Of a stretch of DNA of 64,000 nucleotides, positions 1 to 7,583 are shown piece by piece; the first letter of the stretch is position 1, and every line of letters starts with the position of its first letter. The notes beneath the pieces were generated by a model. The model worked only from the letters and a program-made list of their open reading frames with translations. It searched no databases and was not told the DNA's origin. The position numbers were made by a program, and so were the translations under genes. The DNA lies in the NCBI GenBank assembly GCA_013215505.1, contig JABSQZ010000024.1, positions 1 to 64,000 of the forward strand, written 5' to 3'. Source of the stretch: Oceanospirillaceae bacterium (lineage in GTDB: Bacteria; Pseudomonadota; Gammaproteobacteria; Pseudomonadales; Balneatricaceae).

Positions 1-641
1 GCCCCTTCATTTTCGGAGATCCACATGCCTAGCAGCTCTTTGTGACCTTCTATATTCACCCCCAGAACAAGGTAAATAGCTTTATTTATAACCTGCTTAT
101 CCTGGCGTATTTTCAAGACGATGCAGTCCATATAAACAATAGGATAAACTGGATCGAGTGGTCGATTTTGCCATTCTATAACTTTTTCAATCACTGAATT
201 GGTGACTTGTGAAACTAAGCCAGCAGAGATGTCAGCACCGTACATCTCTTGAAATGATGCCACTATGTCCCTTGTGCTCATCCCTTTTGCATAGAGGCAC
301 AATATTTGATCGTCCATGCCCGTAATGCGGGATTGTCCTTTTTTGACGAGCTGTGGTTCGAAGACCCCGTTGCGATCCCGAGGCGTTTGCAACTCGATCT
401 CACCATGAGTGCCTTTTAGCGTTTTTGAGGAGAAGCCATTACGACTATTGCCACTGTGGTGGCCTGTAGTGTCATTCTTATCGTAACCAAGGAAATGATT
501 CATCTCACCTTTTAGAGCGGCTTCTACAGTCAATTTAGTCAGGAAAGCGCTTAATTGGCTAAGGTCTTCGGGAGTTTTTAGATCCTTGGCCAGTTCTTCA
601 GCCATCGCTTGGAGTTTTTTATGGTTCATTAAGTTGCTCAT
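1..641 (-). CDS. IS256-family (mutator-type) transposase, partial
   Basis: Open reading frame entering from the left edge on the minus strand, starting at ATG 641 (MSNLMNHKKLQAMAEELAK). About 213 N-terminal residues are present out of about 400 usual for the family. The frame carries the typical N-terminal block (AAALKGEMNHFLGYDK-like, then HHSGNSRNGFSSKT and ELQTPRDRNG), GMSTRDI, and the region of the first catalytic Asp (YMDCIVLKIR). It catalyses DNA transposition with a DDE active site. No frameshift is seen in the visible part, so the copy may be intact. The track of complete ORFs would miss it because its stop lies outside. Confidence 0.9.
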   Translation of the reverse strand, partial: MSNLMNHKKLQAMAEELAKDLKTPEDLSQLSAFLTKLTVEAALKGEMNHFLGYDKNDTTGHHSGNSRNGFSSKTLKGTHGEIELQTPRDRNGVFEPQLVKKGQSRITGMDDQILCLYAKGMSTRDIVASFQEMYGADISAGLVSQVTNSVIEKVIEWQNRPLDPVYPIVYMDCIVLKIRQDKQVINKAIYLVLGVNIEGHKELLGMWISENEG

Positions 642-702
642 AATTATACCTTTTGGATAGGTTATAGATTATGAGCAGTTACACAATTACTTTTACAGCC
701 TC
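1..702 (-). mobile_element. IS256-family insertion sequence, left part beyond window
   Basis: The transposase gene below runs off the window edge. Beyond its start codon lies a short region ending in a terminal-repeat-like sequence at about 673-702; read on the minus strand it contains GAGGCTGTAAAAG and TTGTGTAACTGCTC, the type of end seen in IS256-family elements. The outer edge is placed at about 702, and AGGGTCAG (703-710) would be the candidate 8-bp target duplication. The other end is not visible, so neither the edge nor the duplication can be confirmed here. Confidence 0.7.
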
Positions 703-723
703 AGGGTCAGTAATACTCTGAGC

Positions 724-821
724 AACTTCCAACTTCCAACTTCCAACTTCCAACTTCCAACTTCCAACTTCCAACTTCCAACTTCCAACTTCCACTTTAC
801 GACTTACGATTTACGACTTAC
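724..821 (-). repeat. Heptamer tandem array (AAGTTGG on minus strand)
   Basis: Ten perfect copies of AACTTCC occupy 724-793 (AAGTTGG on the minus strand). Diverged heptamers follow to 821, read on the minus strand as GTAAGTC, GTAAATC, GTAAGTC, GTAAAGT. The array begins inside the last codons of the minus-strand histidine kinase gene (stop at 804-806) and continues downstream of it to near the IS256 edge. Related arrays occur at 48311, 55462 and 58278. Confidence 0.95.
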
Positions 822-2363
822 ATTCACCGGCAAGCGCAGGTAAAGACTAGTACCTTCACCTTCAACACTGTGAATGTTAATGGATCCACCGAGGATATTG
901 GTGACAATATTAAAAACAATATTTAGCCCTAAGCCGGTGCCACCTTTACCCCTTTTAGTCGTAAAAAAGGGGTCGAAAGCTTTGTTGACAGATTCTTGGG
1001 GCATGCCTTTACCGTTATCTTTAATTTCCAGTGCAATCCAATCTTGATCAATAATAAACACCGCGAAGCTGATATGTCCTTCAGCACATGCCTCAAAGCC
1101 GTGAATGATTGCATTGTTAAAACAATTAGTGATCACTTGCCCCAGTGGGCCGGGGTAACTATCCATCATTAGCCCGACAGGCACATGTACTTCGGAGGTG
1201 AAACCAGTGCTTTTAAACAGGGGGTGCAAGGTATGCAGTATCTCATTCACTGTTGCTTTTAAATCGAATACCCGGCGCTGTTCGCTGGTTTGATCGACCG
1301 CAACTTGCTTAAAGTTGCTGACTAACCCCGCGGCAATTTTCAAACTTTTCTCGATGATTGAGGAAGCCTCATACAATGATGATATGTAGTGGTCGAGGCT
1401 CTCTTTCTCAAGCGTGCTGTTATCCACTTTCATTTTCAATTCTCTTGATAAATCAGCAACGGTGGAAGCAACAGTGATGCTAATGCCCAATGGCGTGTTA
1501 ATCTCGTGTGCAATTCCAGCGACTAACTCCCCCAGGGATGCCATTTTCTCAGCTTGTATTAAACGCTCCTGAGCTTCTCTTAAAGAGGCTAAAGCTTGCT
1601 CTGCTTCCTGGCGAGTGGCTTCAAGCTCTGTCTCTGTTTGATGCTGACGAATCAGGCCATTGTTATATTCGTGGATAAATACACCTAATTCATCTGCAGT
1701 GTCCCAATTTACCGGGGTACGCACACCTGTTTCCTGATAAGTTTTCAGTGATTGCGATACATTCGCCAGCGGAGCGAGGATGGCCCAGCGAAAGACCACC
1801 ACAGTGACAGCGACAATAGTGAAAAAAAGAACCACAGTAAGTACCACTAATATGGCAATTTCTTTGGAAATGGATTTCCAGTTAGTTTGCATGCGAATAT
1901 AGATGCTGGCGTCGCCCAGTTTCCTCGGCTTCCCCAAATCATGGTAAATGATCTCACTGCTAAAGACTTCGACCGTTTCTGCGTCGCTATCGTTAAAGGA
2001 TTTACAGTCTCCTTTGACTAATAGCAGATCGACTGGGTCCATTGAAGTGCTCTGATTCAGCTTGGCACAAATGAGGTTTTCATCTAAGACAGAGATCAAG
2101 ATACTTTCGGATAATGTGATAGACAACTGCCAGACTGACTCTTGTAGTAGAATAGCAAGATTGTCAGCCTGCTCTTGAGCAGCCTTGCGACTGGCATCTT
2201 TTGCGTTGTTAACTTCGATGATCGAAAGTATGATCAGAAAAGCCAGAGAAATGAAGAAGAATGCAGGCAGTATTCTCAATATAAAATGATAACTTAATGA
2301 GTTCTTAAACTGTGCTGGCATTATCTTTGCGCCATACTTTACTTCCTTTGCTCGAGGGCCCAC
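804..2363 (-). CDS. Membrane sensor histidine kinase
   Basis: Two-component sensor kinase of 519 residues. Visible order: TM segment about 29-50, periplasmic sensing loop about 50-167, TM2 about 169-191, HAMP-like linker and coiled coil to about 275, dimerisation/phosphoacceptor domain with His in GIAHEINTP (about 287), then ATPase domain with N box NCFNNAIIHG, G1 DNGKGMP and G2 GKGGTGLGLNI. The frame starts at GTG 2363, overlapping the upstream binding-protein gene by 25 bp; ATG 2321 (MPAQFKNSLS) is an equally plausible start and neither has a strong ribosome site. The upstream periplasmic protein is probably its ligand-binding partner. No response regulator lies next to it, so its target is elsewhere. 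The last residues SRKS are encoded by the heptamer array. Confidence 0.9.
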   Translation of the reverse strand: MGPRAKEVKYGAKIMPAQFKNSLSYHFILRILPAFFFISLAFLIILSIIEVNNAKDASRKAAQEQADNLAILLQESVWQLSITLSESILISVLDENLICAKLNQSTSMDPVDLLLVKGDCKSFNDSDAETVEVFSSEIIYHDLGKPRKLGDASIYIRMQTNWKSISKEIAILVVLTVVLFFTIVAVTVVVFRWAILAPLANVSQSLKTYQETGVRTPVNWDTADELGVFIHEYNNGLIRQHQTETELEATRQEAEQALASLREAQERLIQAEKMASLGELVAGIAHEINTPLGISITVASTVADLSRELKMKVDNSTLEKESLDHYISSLYEASSIIEKSLKIAAGLVSNFKQVAVDQTSEQRRVFDLKATVNEILHTLHPLFKSTGFTSEVHVPVGLMMDSYPGPLGQVITNCFNNAIIHGFEACAEGHISFAVFIIDQDWIALEIKDNGKGMPQESVNKAFDPFFTTKRGKGGTGLGLNIVFNIVTNILGGSINIHSVEGEGTSLYLRLPVNVSRKS

Positions 2364-3142
2364 TGTGCTAATGCTCTGGTTAAATAGGACTGCATCTTTT
2401 TCTCACCGGCGAACCTTTGCAGTATTGCTGAGATATCAGCTTTTAGTTTTACTGTATTGCAGGGGGATTTTTGTGACACTGTTAAAAATAGATCTTGATG
2501 CGTTACCTCGGTAGGTAGCGCAGTGATGTTATTTATCTCCAAGCGTTTAGCATTCGCTAGGCCAGGATTTTCTTCGTACAGTAAATAGTCAACCCTACCA
2601 GCACTGAGCATGCCTAACCCTTGATTCAGGCTACCGACTTCGGCAATGGCTAAGTTTCTTTTAGCAAACTCGTCAAACTCCTGACCGAAGCTGTTATGGA
2701 TCACCGTTACGCCCCGTAAACCTTTTAAGTCGTCCCATTGGTGAAAGGCAAAAGGTTTGCTGTTATTAACCCATACGGCGGTTTTGGTGCCCTGAAACTG
2801 CGGATAAACATAGTCCATATATTTTGTTCGCGGCACAGTGAAAAAGGCACCGGCGATTAGGTCTAAGTCACCTGAGGCCATATCTACCTGGACCCGCCCC
2901 CAGGGGCCGCTATAAATCAAATCAATCTCAATATTTAATGCGCTAGCTAAATCTTTGATCATGAAGGAAATGGCACCTGTAAGACGAGAGGGATCATCAA
3001 CTGCTCGCCATAGATACGGGGGGTATTCGGCATTACCACTGGCCTGCAACCGAGTACAAGACTGGCTGTTATCGGCAGCCAATGCAGCAGCGCTGATGCT
3101 CAGTAGAATGATGACGAGAATACATTTAATTGTAGATTTCAT
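2339..3142 (-). CDS. Periplasmic solute-binding protein, family 3 type
   Basis: 267-residue secreted protein. A signal peptide is clear (MKSTIKCILVIILLSISAAALA, cleavage near residue 22). The body resembles amino-acid-type binding proteins (SBP_bac_3), with GAISFMIKDLASALNI, the GDLDLIAGAFFT strand-turn and VTVIHNSFGQEFDEF. It is not accompanied by any ABC permease or ATPase; instead its stop overlaps the histidine kinase gene, so it more likely feeds a signal to that kinase than to a transporter. ATG 3142 has a good ribosome site (AAAGGGAT). The ligand cannot be deduced. Confidence 0.8.
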   Translation of the reverse strand: MKSTIKCILVIILLSISAAALAADNSQSCTRLQASGNAEYPPYLWRAVDDPSRLTGAISFMIKDLASALNIEIDLIYSGPWGRVQVDMASGDLDLIAGAFFTVPRTKYMDYVYPQFQGTKTAVWVNNSKPFAFHQWDDLKGLRGVTVIHNSFGQEFDEFAKRNLAIAEVGSLNQGLGMLSAGRVDYLLYEENPGLANAKRLEINNITALPTEVTHQDLFLTVSQKSPCNTVKLKADISAILQRFAGEKKMQSYLTRALAQWALEQRK

Positions 3143-4076
3143 ATCCCTTTCCCTGTCTGTAGGTAAAGTCTTTTAGCAATATTGACTAGCACAGTATGTT
3201 CACTGAGGGTCTGCTGGCTATTAAGCGAATTGAAGTGAGTAGATAACGCTGCACAATGAATGGCCCATTGCAGCGGGTTAGACAAGGCTATCTTGTTTAA
3301 CTTACGATACCTGCCTGGAATGATTTAGGCAGAGTAAACACTGGACTTTTTCGAATGCACGTTAAGCGTGGACACCTTAGATTATTCCCCAAGACCCCAT
3401 AAAGGACAACCCAGATTATTTACTATTTAGGCTGAACTTGCAGAGATACAATCTCTCAAATGAAATTTTTGTTGCCAGAGCTCGATAAATAATTTTTCAC
3501 CTTTGGGTACGGTGTTAATGCCTTTCTAGTGAATACTTGGCCGGTAGATTTTTAGCAGCGCATCGATAGAGTAGGTCAGTACCTGTTAGGTCGAAAAGCA
3601 TCATCGAAAGACAGCAGGGAATAGTTTGCGCATAAACTACAGCGGTACAATGTCACTTGATGGTAGTGTCAAAGGCAGACAGGGATAACGCCATTTGCTG
3701 AATGAAATTAGCCAATAGATCACCGTCACCGAAACTTCAATATACTTTAATTACAAAATGTTGCAGGCTTTACCCATAAATAGCATCAATGTCTGACGGC
3801 TCTGTTGAAAAGGTTGCTGGTAGGCTACATGGAAAGTTTTACCCTACTTTTTCAGCATGCCTCCAGGTAATCCTAACTCATTAGTTGCGACTAATTTGTG
3901 CACTTGCAGTGAGTTAGCCAGTAAATGAATTTCCAGATATCTTCCTGCAGAAGCAATCCATGTACACAAACTATCATCGGTATTAGGTTCTAATTAATTG
4001 AATCTCCGTGTTATTATCTAATTCTGTAAATATGCGATATCAGCCAAACATAAAAAGAAAAATATGAGTACGGAAG
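3143..4076. other. Gene-free, possibly degenerate region (0.9 kb)
   Basis: No intact gene is visible on either strand. On the minus strand at about 3740-3985 short open stretches with protein-like composition follow each other, interrupted by stops and shifts (for example WIASAGRYLEIHLLANSLQ, then GKTFHVAYQQPFQQSRQ). This suggests an old decayed gene, but I cannot name the family. The promoter of the cupin gene at 4077 must lie in the last part of this stretch. Confidence 0.35.
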
Positions 4077-4682
4077 ATGAATCAGTTAACTTGTCAGCGT
4101 CCCTACGAGCTGCAACAGCTATTAAACTTATTGAAGAGCGTAATGACAGAAAAAGCGCTAGAACCCATTAATGCCTATCAGTTAACTCGGCATATTTTTT
4201 CCACACTGGATAATACCCCGGGCATAATTAGCACCGAGCAACCGCGGCAAGTTGCAGCTTGTCGGCATTTCGATGCAGCCATTGATAACATCCGCAATGC
4301 AGTGCCATCGATTTACCCTTTCGCCGACGCTCTTGCTGCCCTGGAACCTAGACTACACTGGCGGCATCGACGTCCGGCAAAGAATTTACTGGGAACAGAG
4401 CATGAGAACATCGCCAGTGCAATTCTGGTGGGACCAGATGGCTTGGAGCAACGTGAAGATATTCAAATAGGTATGACCCTGATGGCTCCCAATATGCTTT
4501 TTACAGAGCATAGACACCCGCCACAAGAAGTTTATGCAGTACTCTCAAAAGGGCAGTGGAGACAAAATAATCAGCCCTGGCACGAACCTATGGCTGGTGG
4601 CTTCGTCTATAATCCCGCAAACATTGTTCATGCCTTTAGATCTACTGATGCACCGCTGTTGGCGATCTGGTGCTTAGCTTAA
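4077..4682 (+). CDS. Cupin protein of the DMSP lyase type (DddL/DddQ-like)
   Basis: 201 residues, the usual length of bacterial cupin DMSP lyases (about 190-230). The C-terminal half is a cupin barrel with metal-binding motif TEHRHPPQEVYAVLS (HxH...ExY) and a second motif around NPANIVHAF (His), preceded by ILVGPDGLEQREDIQIG. This arrangement, with Tyr next to the metal-binding Glu, matches the DMSP lyase family, which cleaves dimethylsulfoniopropionate to DMS and acrylate. The N-terminal 80 residues form a helical region, as in that family. It lies about 370 bp upstream of, and in the same direction as, the FMN dehydrogenase, but with its own intergenic space. The family assignment is by motif recognition only; another cupin lyase or isomerase acting on an organosulfur compound is possible. 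Confidence 0.65.
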   Translation: MNQLTCQRPYELQQLLNLLKSVMTEKALEPINAYQLTRHIFSTLDNTPGIISTEQPRQVAACRHFDAAIDNIRNAVPSIYPFADALAALEPRLHWRHRRPAKNLLGTEHENIASAILVGPDGLEQREDIQIGMTLMAPNMLFTEHRHPPQEVYAVLSKGQWRQNNQPWHEPMAGGFVYNPANIVHAFRSTDAPLLAIWCLA

Positions 4683-4911
4683 GCTCTCTGCTGTTCTCAT
4701 TAATGAAGCTAAGTAGGTTCTCTGACTAACTGGGGACAGCCAACAATGTTCTATTGTATTGCACCTTTGATGGATACCTCTTTGCGAATTTAATGGTTAA
4801 GTAAATAGATATTGCACTGGCTATATTTTTACTTAGAATACAAAATATTTAACCATAAAAACAGATATTTATGATAATTTATTAATGTAGAGTATTGACA
4901 TAAATGAATAA

Positions 4912-4925
4912 TGTAAGCGCTTGCA
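4912..4925. promoter_or_regulatory. LacI-family operator, upstream site
   Basis: TGTAAGCGCTTGCA, a palindrome with the central GCGC typical of LacI/GalR-family operators. It differs by one base from the site at 7543-7556 near the lacI-type gene, so the same repressor probably controls the FMN dehydrogenase gene. Confidence 0.8.
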
Positions 4926-4956
4926 AAGTTGTTGTGAATTGTGCTTTGCTGTGTCT

Positions 4957-4975
4957 GCGCTCAAGTACTGAGCGC
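4957..4975. promoter_or_regulatory. Perfect inverted repeat GCGCTCA-N5-TGAGCGC
   Basis: Seven-base arms separated by AGTAC. It lies between the LacI-type operator and the coding start. Could be a second regulator site or a short 5'-leader hairpin. Confidence 0.5.
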
Positions 4976-4997
4976 TTAGTTACTCAGTAATTATCTT

Positions 4998-5014
4998 TGA
5001 CAATGTAATTGTCA
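4998..5014. promoter_or_regulatory. Perfect inverted repeat TGACAAT-N3-ATTGTCA
   Basis: Seven-base arms around GTA, ending 33 bases before the ATG at 5048. It overlaps a possible -35 box (TTGACA 4997-5002), which would suit a repressor site; no regulator is assigned. Confidence 0.5.
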
Positions 5015-5047
5015 TTTATTCACCCATTAATACCCGAGAGTAAAAAA

Positions 5048-6193
5048 ATGGCAGATTCCTTAATCAGCAAGGCGGCTTGCATCGCGGATCTTAAAGCGAT
5101 AACCAAAGCACGCATTCCCAAATTTGCCTTTGAATATCTGGCGGGGGGCTGTAACGATGAAAATACCTTGCGGCAAAACCGCCGGGCACTGGACCAGGTT
5201 TATCTGCAACCGCAATACCTGGCGACATCTTGCCCGGCCAGTTTAACCACAGAGCTGATGGGTCGGCAATATGCAGCCCCTTTTGGTGTGGCTCCACTGG
5301 GACTGAGCGGTCTGGTATGGCCAAGGGCAGCTGAATATCAGGCGCGGGCGGCAAAAGAGGCAAACATTCCCTATATCCTTAGTACACTGGCGTCTACCTC
5401 CATAGAACGGGCGGCAGAATGCGCCGGGGATAACTTCTGGTTCCAGCTCTATCCGCCCTCTGATCTGGCAATACGTAAAGATTTAATGGCCAGGGCAAAA
5501 GCGGTGAACTGCCAGCATTTAGTAGTGACTATCGATGTGCCGGCAGCTGGGCGGCGGCCAAAGGATATTCGCAATGGCTTAGCGGTGCCGCCTAAAATCA
5601 GCGTCAAAAGCATCGCTCAAACCATGTTGCGCCCGGCATGGGCAATGGCAACTGTGCGACAGGGGATGCCACAATTCGCATCGATGATGCCCTATATGAA
5701 AGACATTTCGAATTTACGGGAAGTGGCAAACTATATACGCACCACCCTTAAAGATGTTGTGGACTTGCCGATGTTGCAGCAGCTGCGCGAGGACTGGTCG
5801 GGGAAATTAATTGTCAAAGGAGTGCTCAGTGTTGCCGATGCGCAAAAGGCACTGGAGGCGGGGGCCGATGCTATTATTGTCTCTAACCACGGCGGCAGGC
5901 AACTGGATGCGGCACGGCCCTCTGTGACTGCACTTGAGGAAATAGTGGCTGCTGTGGGCGATAAAATGGTGGTGATGGTCGACAGTGGTGTGGAGTCTGG
6001 TCCGGATATAGCCAGATTTTTAGCACAGGGTGCGCAAATGGTGTTTGCCGGACGGGCCTTTATGTACGGAGTGGGCGCCTTTGGTGAGCCAGGTGCGGCT
6101 CATTGTATTGATTTGTTACGCCAAGAGCTGCTGCAGGTCATGGAGCAGTTGCGCTGCCCGACAACGACACAGCTTCCCAACTATCTGCTTTGA
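5048..6193 (+). CDS. FMN-dependent alpha-hydroxyacid dehydrogenase/oxidase
   Basis: Member of the LldD/glycolate oxidase family (TIM barrel, FMN). The start at ATG 5048 (MADSLISKAACI) follows GAGAG at a good distance; an in-frame codon at 5009 would add 13 residues without family character. Visible marks: FAFEYLAGGCNDENTL near the N-terminus, APFGVAPLGLSGL, STLASTSIE, FQLYPPSD, TIDVPAAGRRPKDIRNG, GKLIVKGVL, the active-site SNHGGRQLDAARP (catalytic His, Arg) and GAQMVFAGRAFMYG. It oxidises an L-2-hydroxyacid to a 2-oxoacid. Because it shares an operator with the sulfonate operon, sulfolactate to sulfopyruvate is the likeliest reaction (inference); lactate or glycolate remain possible. Confidence 0.85.
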   Translation: MADSLISKAACIADLKAITKARIPKFAFEYLAGGCNDENTLRQNRRALDQVYLQPQYLATSCPASLTTELMGRQYAAPFGVAPLGLSGLVWPRAAEYQARAAKEANIPYILSTLASTSIERAAECAGDNFWFQLYPPSDLAIRKDLMARAKAVNCQHLVVTIDVPAAGRRPKDIRNGLAVPPKISVKSIAQTMLRPAWAMATVRQGMPQFASMMPYMKDISNLREVANYIRTTLKDVVDLPMLQQLREDWSGKLIVKGVLSVADAQKALEAGADAIIVSNHGGRQLDAARPSVTALEEIVAAVGDKMVVMVDSGVESGPDIARFLAQGAQMVFAGRAFMYGVGAFGEPGAAHCIDLLRQELLQVMEQLRCPTTTQLPNYLL

Positions 6194-6370
6194 TTCTCGA
6201 ACCCAGGGGCTCTGACTGTCTTAGTCAGGTCTGCTGCTGTTAAGAAATCAAAAGGTTCGGGTCTTCCGATACCGGAGCAGCTTCCCAGTTCTGTTGCTTT
6301 GATTTATCTGCTCTTATAAATTGTGAGGCTCTAGGCTGTCTGATACAGGCAACACTCGCTACTGAGCTAG
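6170..6370. repeat. Imperfect tandem duplication of the FMN dehydrogenase tail
   Basis: The end of the gene, CAGCTTCCCAACTATCTGC TTTGATT (from 6170), recurs in diverged form from about 6280 (CAGCTTCCCAGTTCTG, TTGCTTTGATT). In both units it is followed by a GGCTCT...CTGTCT(T/G) segment with small inverted repeats such as CTGACT-GTCTT-AGTCAG (6211-6227). It looks like an about 110-bp duplication spanning the stop codon; the second unit is noncoding. Confidence 0.6.
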
Positions 6371-6406
6371 TCTGTCCGGGCCAATATTATTGAAAGAGTA
6401 TGTTGA

Positions 6407-7420
6407 TTAAGCCTTGGCCGGACCAGTGGTCTGACGAACTATCAAGTCCACCGGCAGCTCTATGCGGGTAAGTTCACGACTGTTGCCGGCAATGCACTCC
6501 AATAAATACTGGGCTGCTATCTTGCCCATGCGCCGAGCGGGTACATTGATTGTGGTTAGCCCAGGTGACAGCGAAGCGGTAATCTCAAGGTTATCAAAGC
6601 CGGTGATGGACAGTTGTGCGGGGACTGCAATATTAAGCTCTCGTGTGGCGGCAAGAGCCCCCAGCGCCAGAATGTCATTACCGCAGATAACGGCACTAAA
6701 AGGCTGCTCTGCTGCCAGTAATTCTGTCAGCGCTAGCGCTGATTCTACTGCGCTATAGCGGCACTCACGCAGCAGCTCATGGTCGAGTGGATAGCCCTGT
6801 TCAGAAAAATAATCGCGGGCACCCTGGATGCGCTCTGTGGCCCGGTCATTCTTGTCTAAAATACCGGAAATGATGGCGACTTGGCGGTGGCCGAGCTCAA
6901 ACAAGTGTCTGGCGATGGTACGCCCGGCCAGATTATTGTTGAAACCAATGCAGCTATGGGCTGCATGTTGATTCCAGGTCCACAAATTAACGAATGGAAT
7001 CTGCTGCCTGTCCAGTAGTTGATACAATTCTGGGCTATGGGTATTACCAATTAATACCAGGCCATCCAGCCCTCTGGTGACCAAAGATTTCACCTCCCGG
7101 TACTCTTCTTCCAGAGAATAATTACTACTGGCCAGCAGCAATGTAAAATTTTGTTTTGCTATTCCCTGTTGTAAGTAGTCAATGGTATGGGCAAACAGAC
7201 CATTGGCGATGGTCGGGACCACCGCCCCTATAGTGTAGCTACGGCGAGAGGCCAGGGCTCTGGCTGCTCCGTGTGGGGTATAACCTAAAGCCGTGACTGC
7301 AGCGTTGACTTTGTCACGCAATTTCTCTTTCACTTGTTGCGGAGAATTCAGACACCGAGAGACGGTCGCTGTAGAAACAGCAGCGTAGTCGGCAACGTCT
7401 TGCAGGGTTGGTTTGGACAT
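6407..7420 (-). CDS. LacI-family transcriptional repressor
   Basis: 337 residues from ATG 7420 (MSKPTLQDVADYAAVS), chosen because AAGGAG lies at the right distance and the helix-turn-helix begins at once; nine extra upstream codons are open but not family-like. N-terminal HTH TLQDVADYAAVSTATVSRCLN, hinge helix with ARALASRRSYTIGAVVP, then a periplasmic-binding-protein-like ligand domain (GLDGLVLIGN, ICGNDILALGAL, SITGFDNLEI). The product probably binds the palindromes at 4912 and 7543 and releases them on binding a pathway intermediate. It is divergent from the TRAP operon and sits between that operon and the FMN dehydrogenase gene. Confidence 0.93.
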   Translation of the reverse strand: MSKPTLQDVADYAAVSTATVSRCLNSPQQVKEKLRDKVNAAVTALGYTPHGAARALASRRSYTIGAVVPTIANGLFAHTIDYLQQGIAKQNFTLLLASSNYSLEEEYREVKSLVTRGLDGLVLIGNTHSPELYQLLDRQQIPFVNLWTWNQHAAHSCIGFNNNLAGRTIARHLFELGHRQVAIISGILDKNDRATERIQGARDYFSEQGYPLDHELLRECRYSAVESALALTELLAAEQPFSAVICGNDILALGALAATRELNIAVPAQLSITGFDNLEITASLSPGLTTINVPARRMGKIAAQYLLECIAGNSRELTRIELPVDLIVRQTTGPAKA

Positions 7421-7513
7421 CAGGCTCCTTGAGAGTGTTAGCCTCAATTGTCTTTAAAATCATCGGGATTATAGCAAAGGATAACTTAATTACAGTATTT
7501 ATAACGTTAATGT

Positions 7514-7542
7514 TTGACAATTATAAAGGATAAAGATAAAAA
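7514..7542 (+). promoter_or_regulatory. Candidate promoter of TRAP/hps operon
   Basis: TTGACA at 7514-7519 and TAAAAA at 7537-7542, separated by 17 bases. The LacI-type operator starts right after the -10 element, overlapping the expected transcription start, a classic repression geometry. Confidence 0.55.
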
Positions 7543-7556
7543 TGTAAGCGCTTACA
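7543..7556. promoter_or_regulatory. LacI-family operator, TRAP operon
   Basis: Perfect 14-base palindrome TGTAAGCGCTTACA in the divergent region between the lacI-type gene and the small membrane protein gene. One base different from the site at 4912. Confidence 0.88.
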
Positions 7557-7583
7557 AAAATAAATACAAAGGCTTTACTGATA

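Larger units (their letters stand above)
4683..5047. promoter_or_regulatory. Regulatory region upstream of FMN dehydrogenase
   Basis: No gene. AT-rich with a TTGACA box at 4895-4900 and three separate perfect inverted repeats before the ATG at 5048: 4912-4925 (LacI-type operator), 4957-4975 and 4998-5014. A -10 box at proper spacing from 4895 is not obvious; a second TTGACA at 4997-5002 overlaps the third palindrome. Confidence 0.55.
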
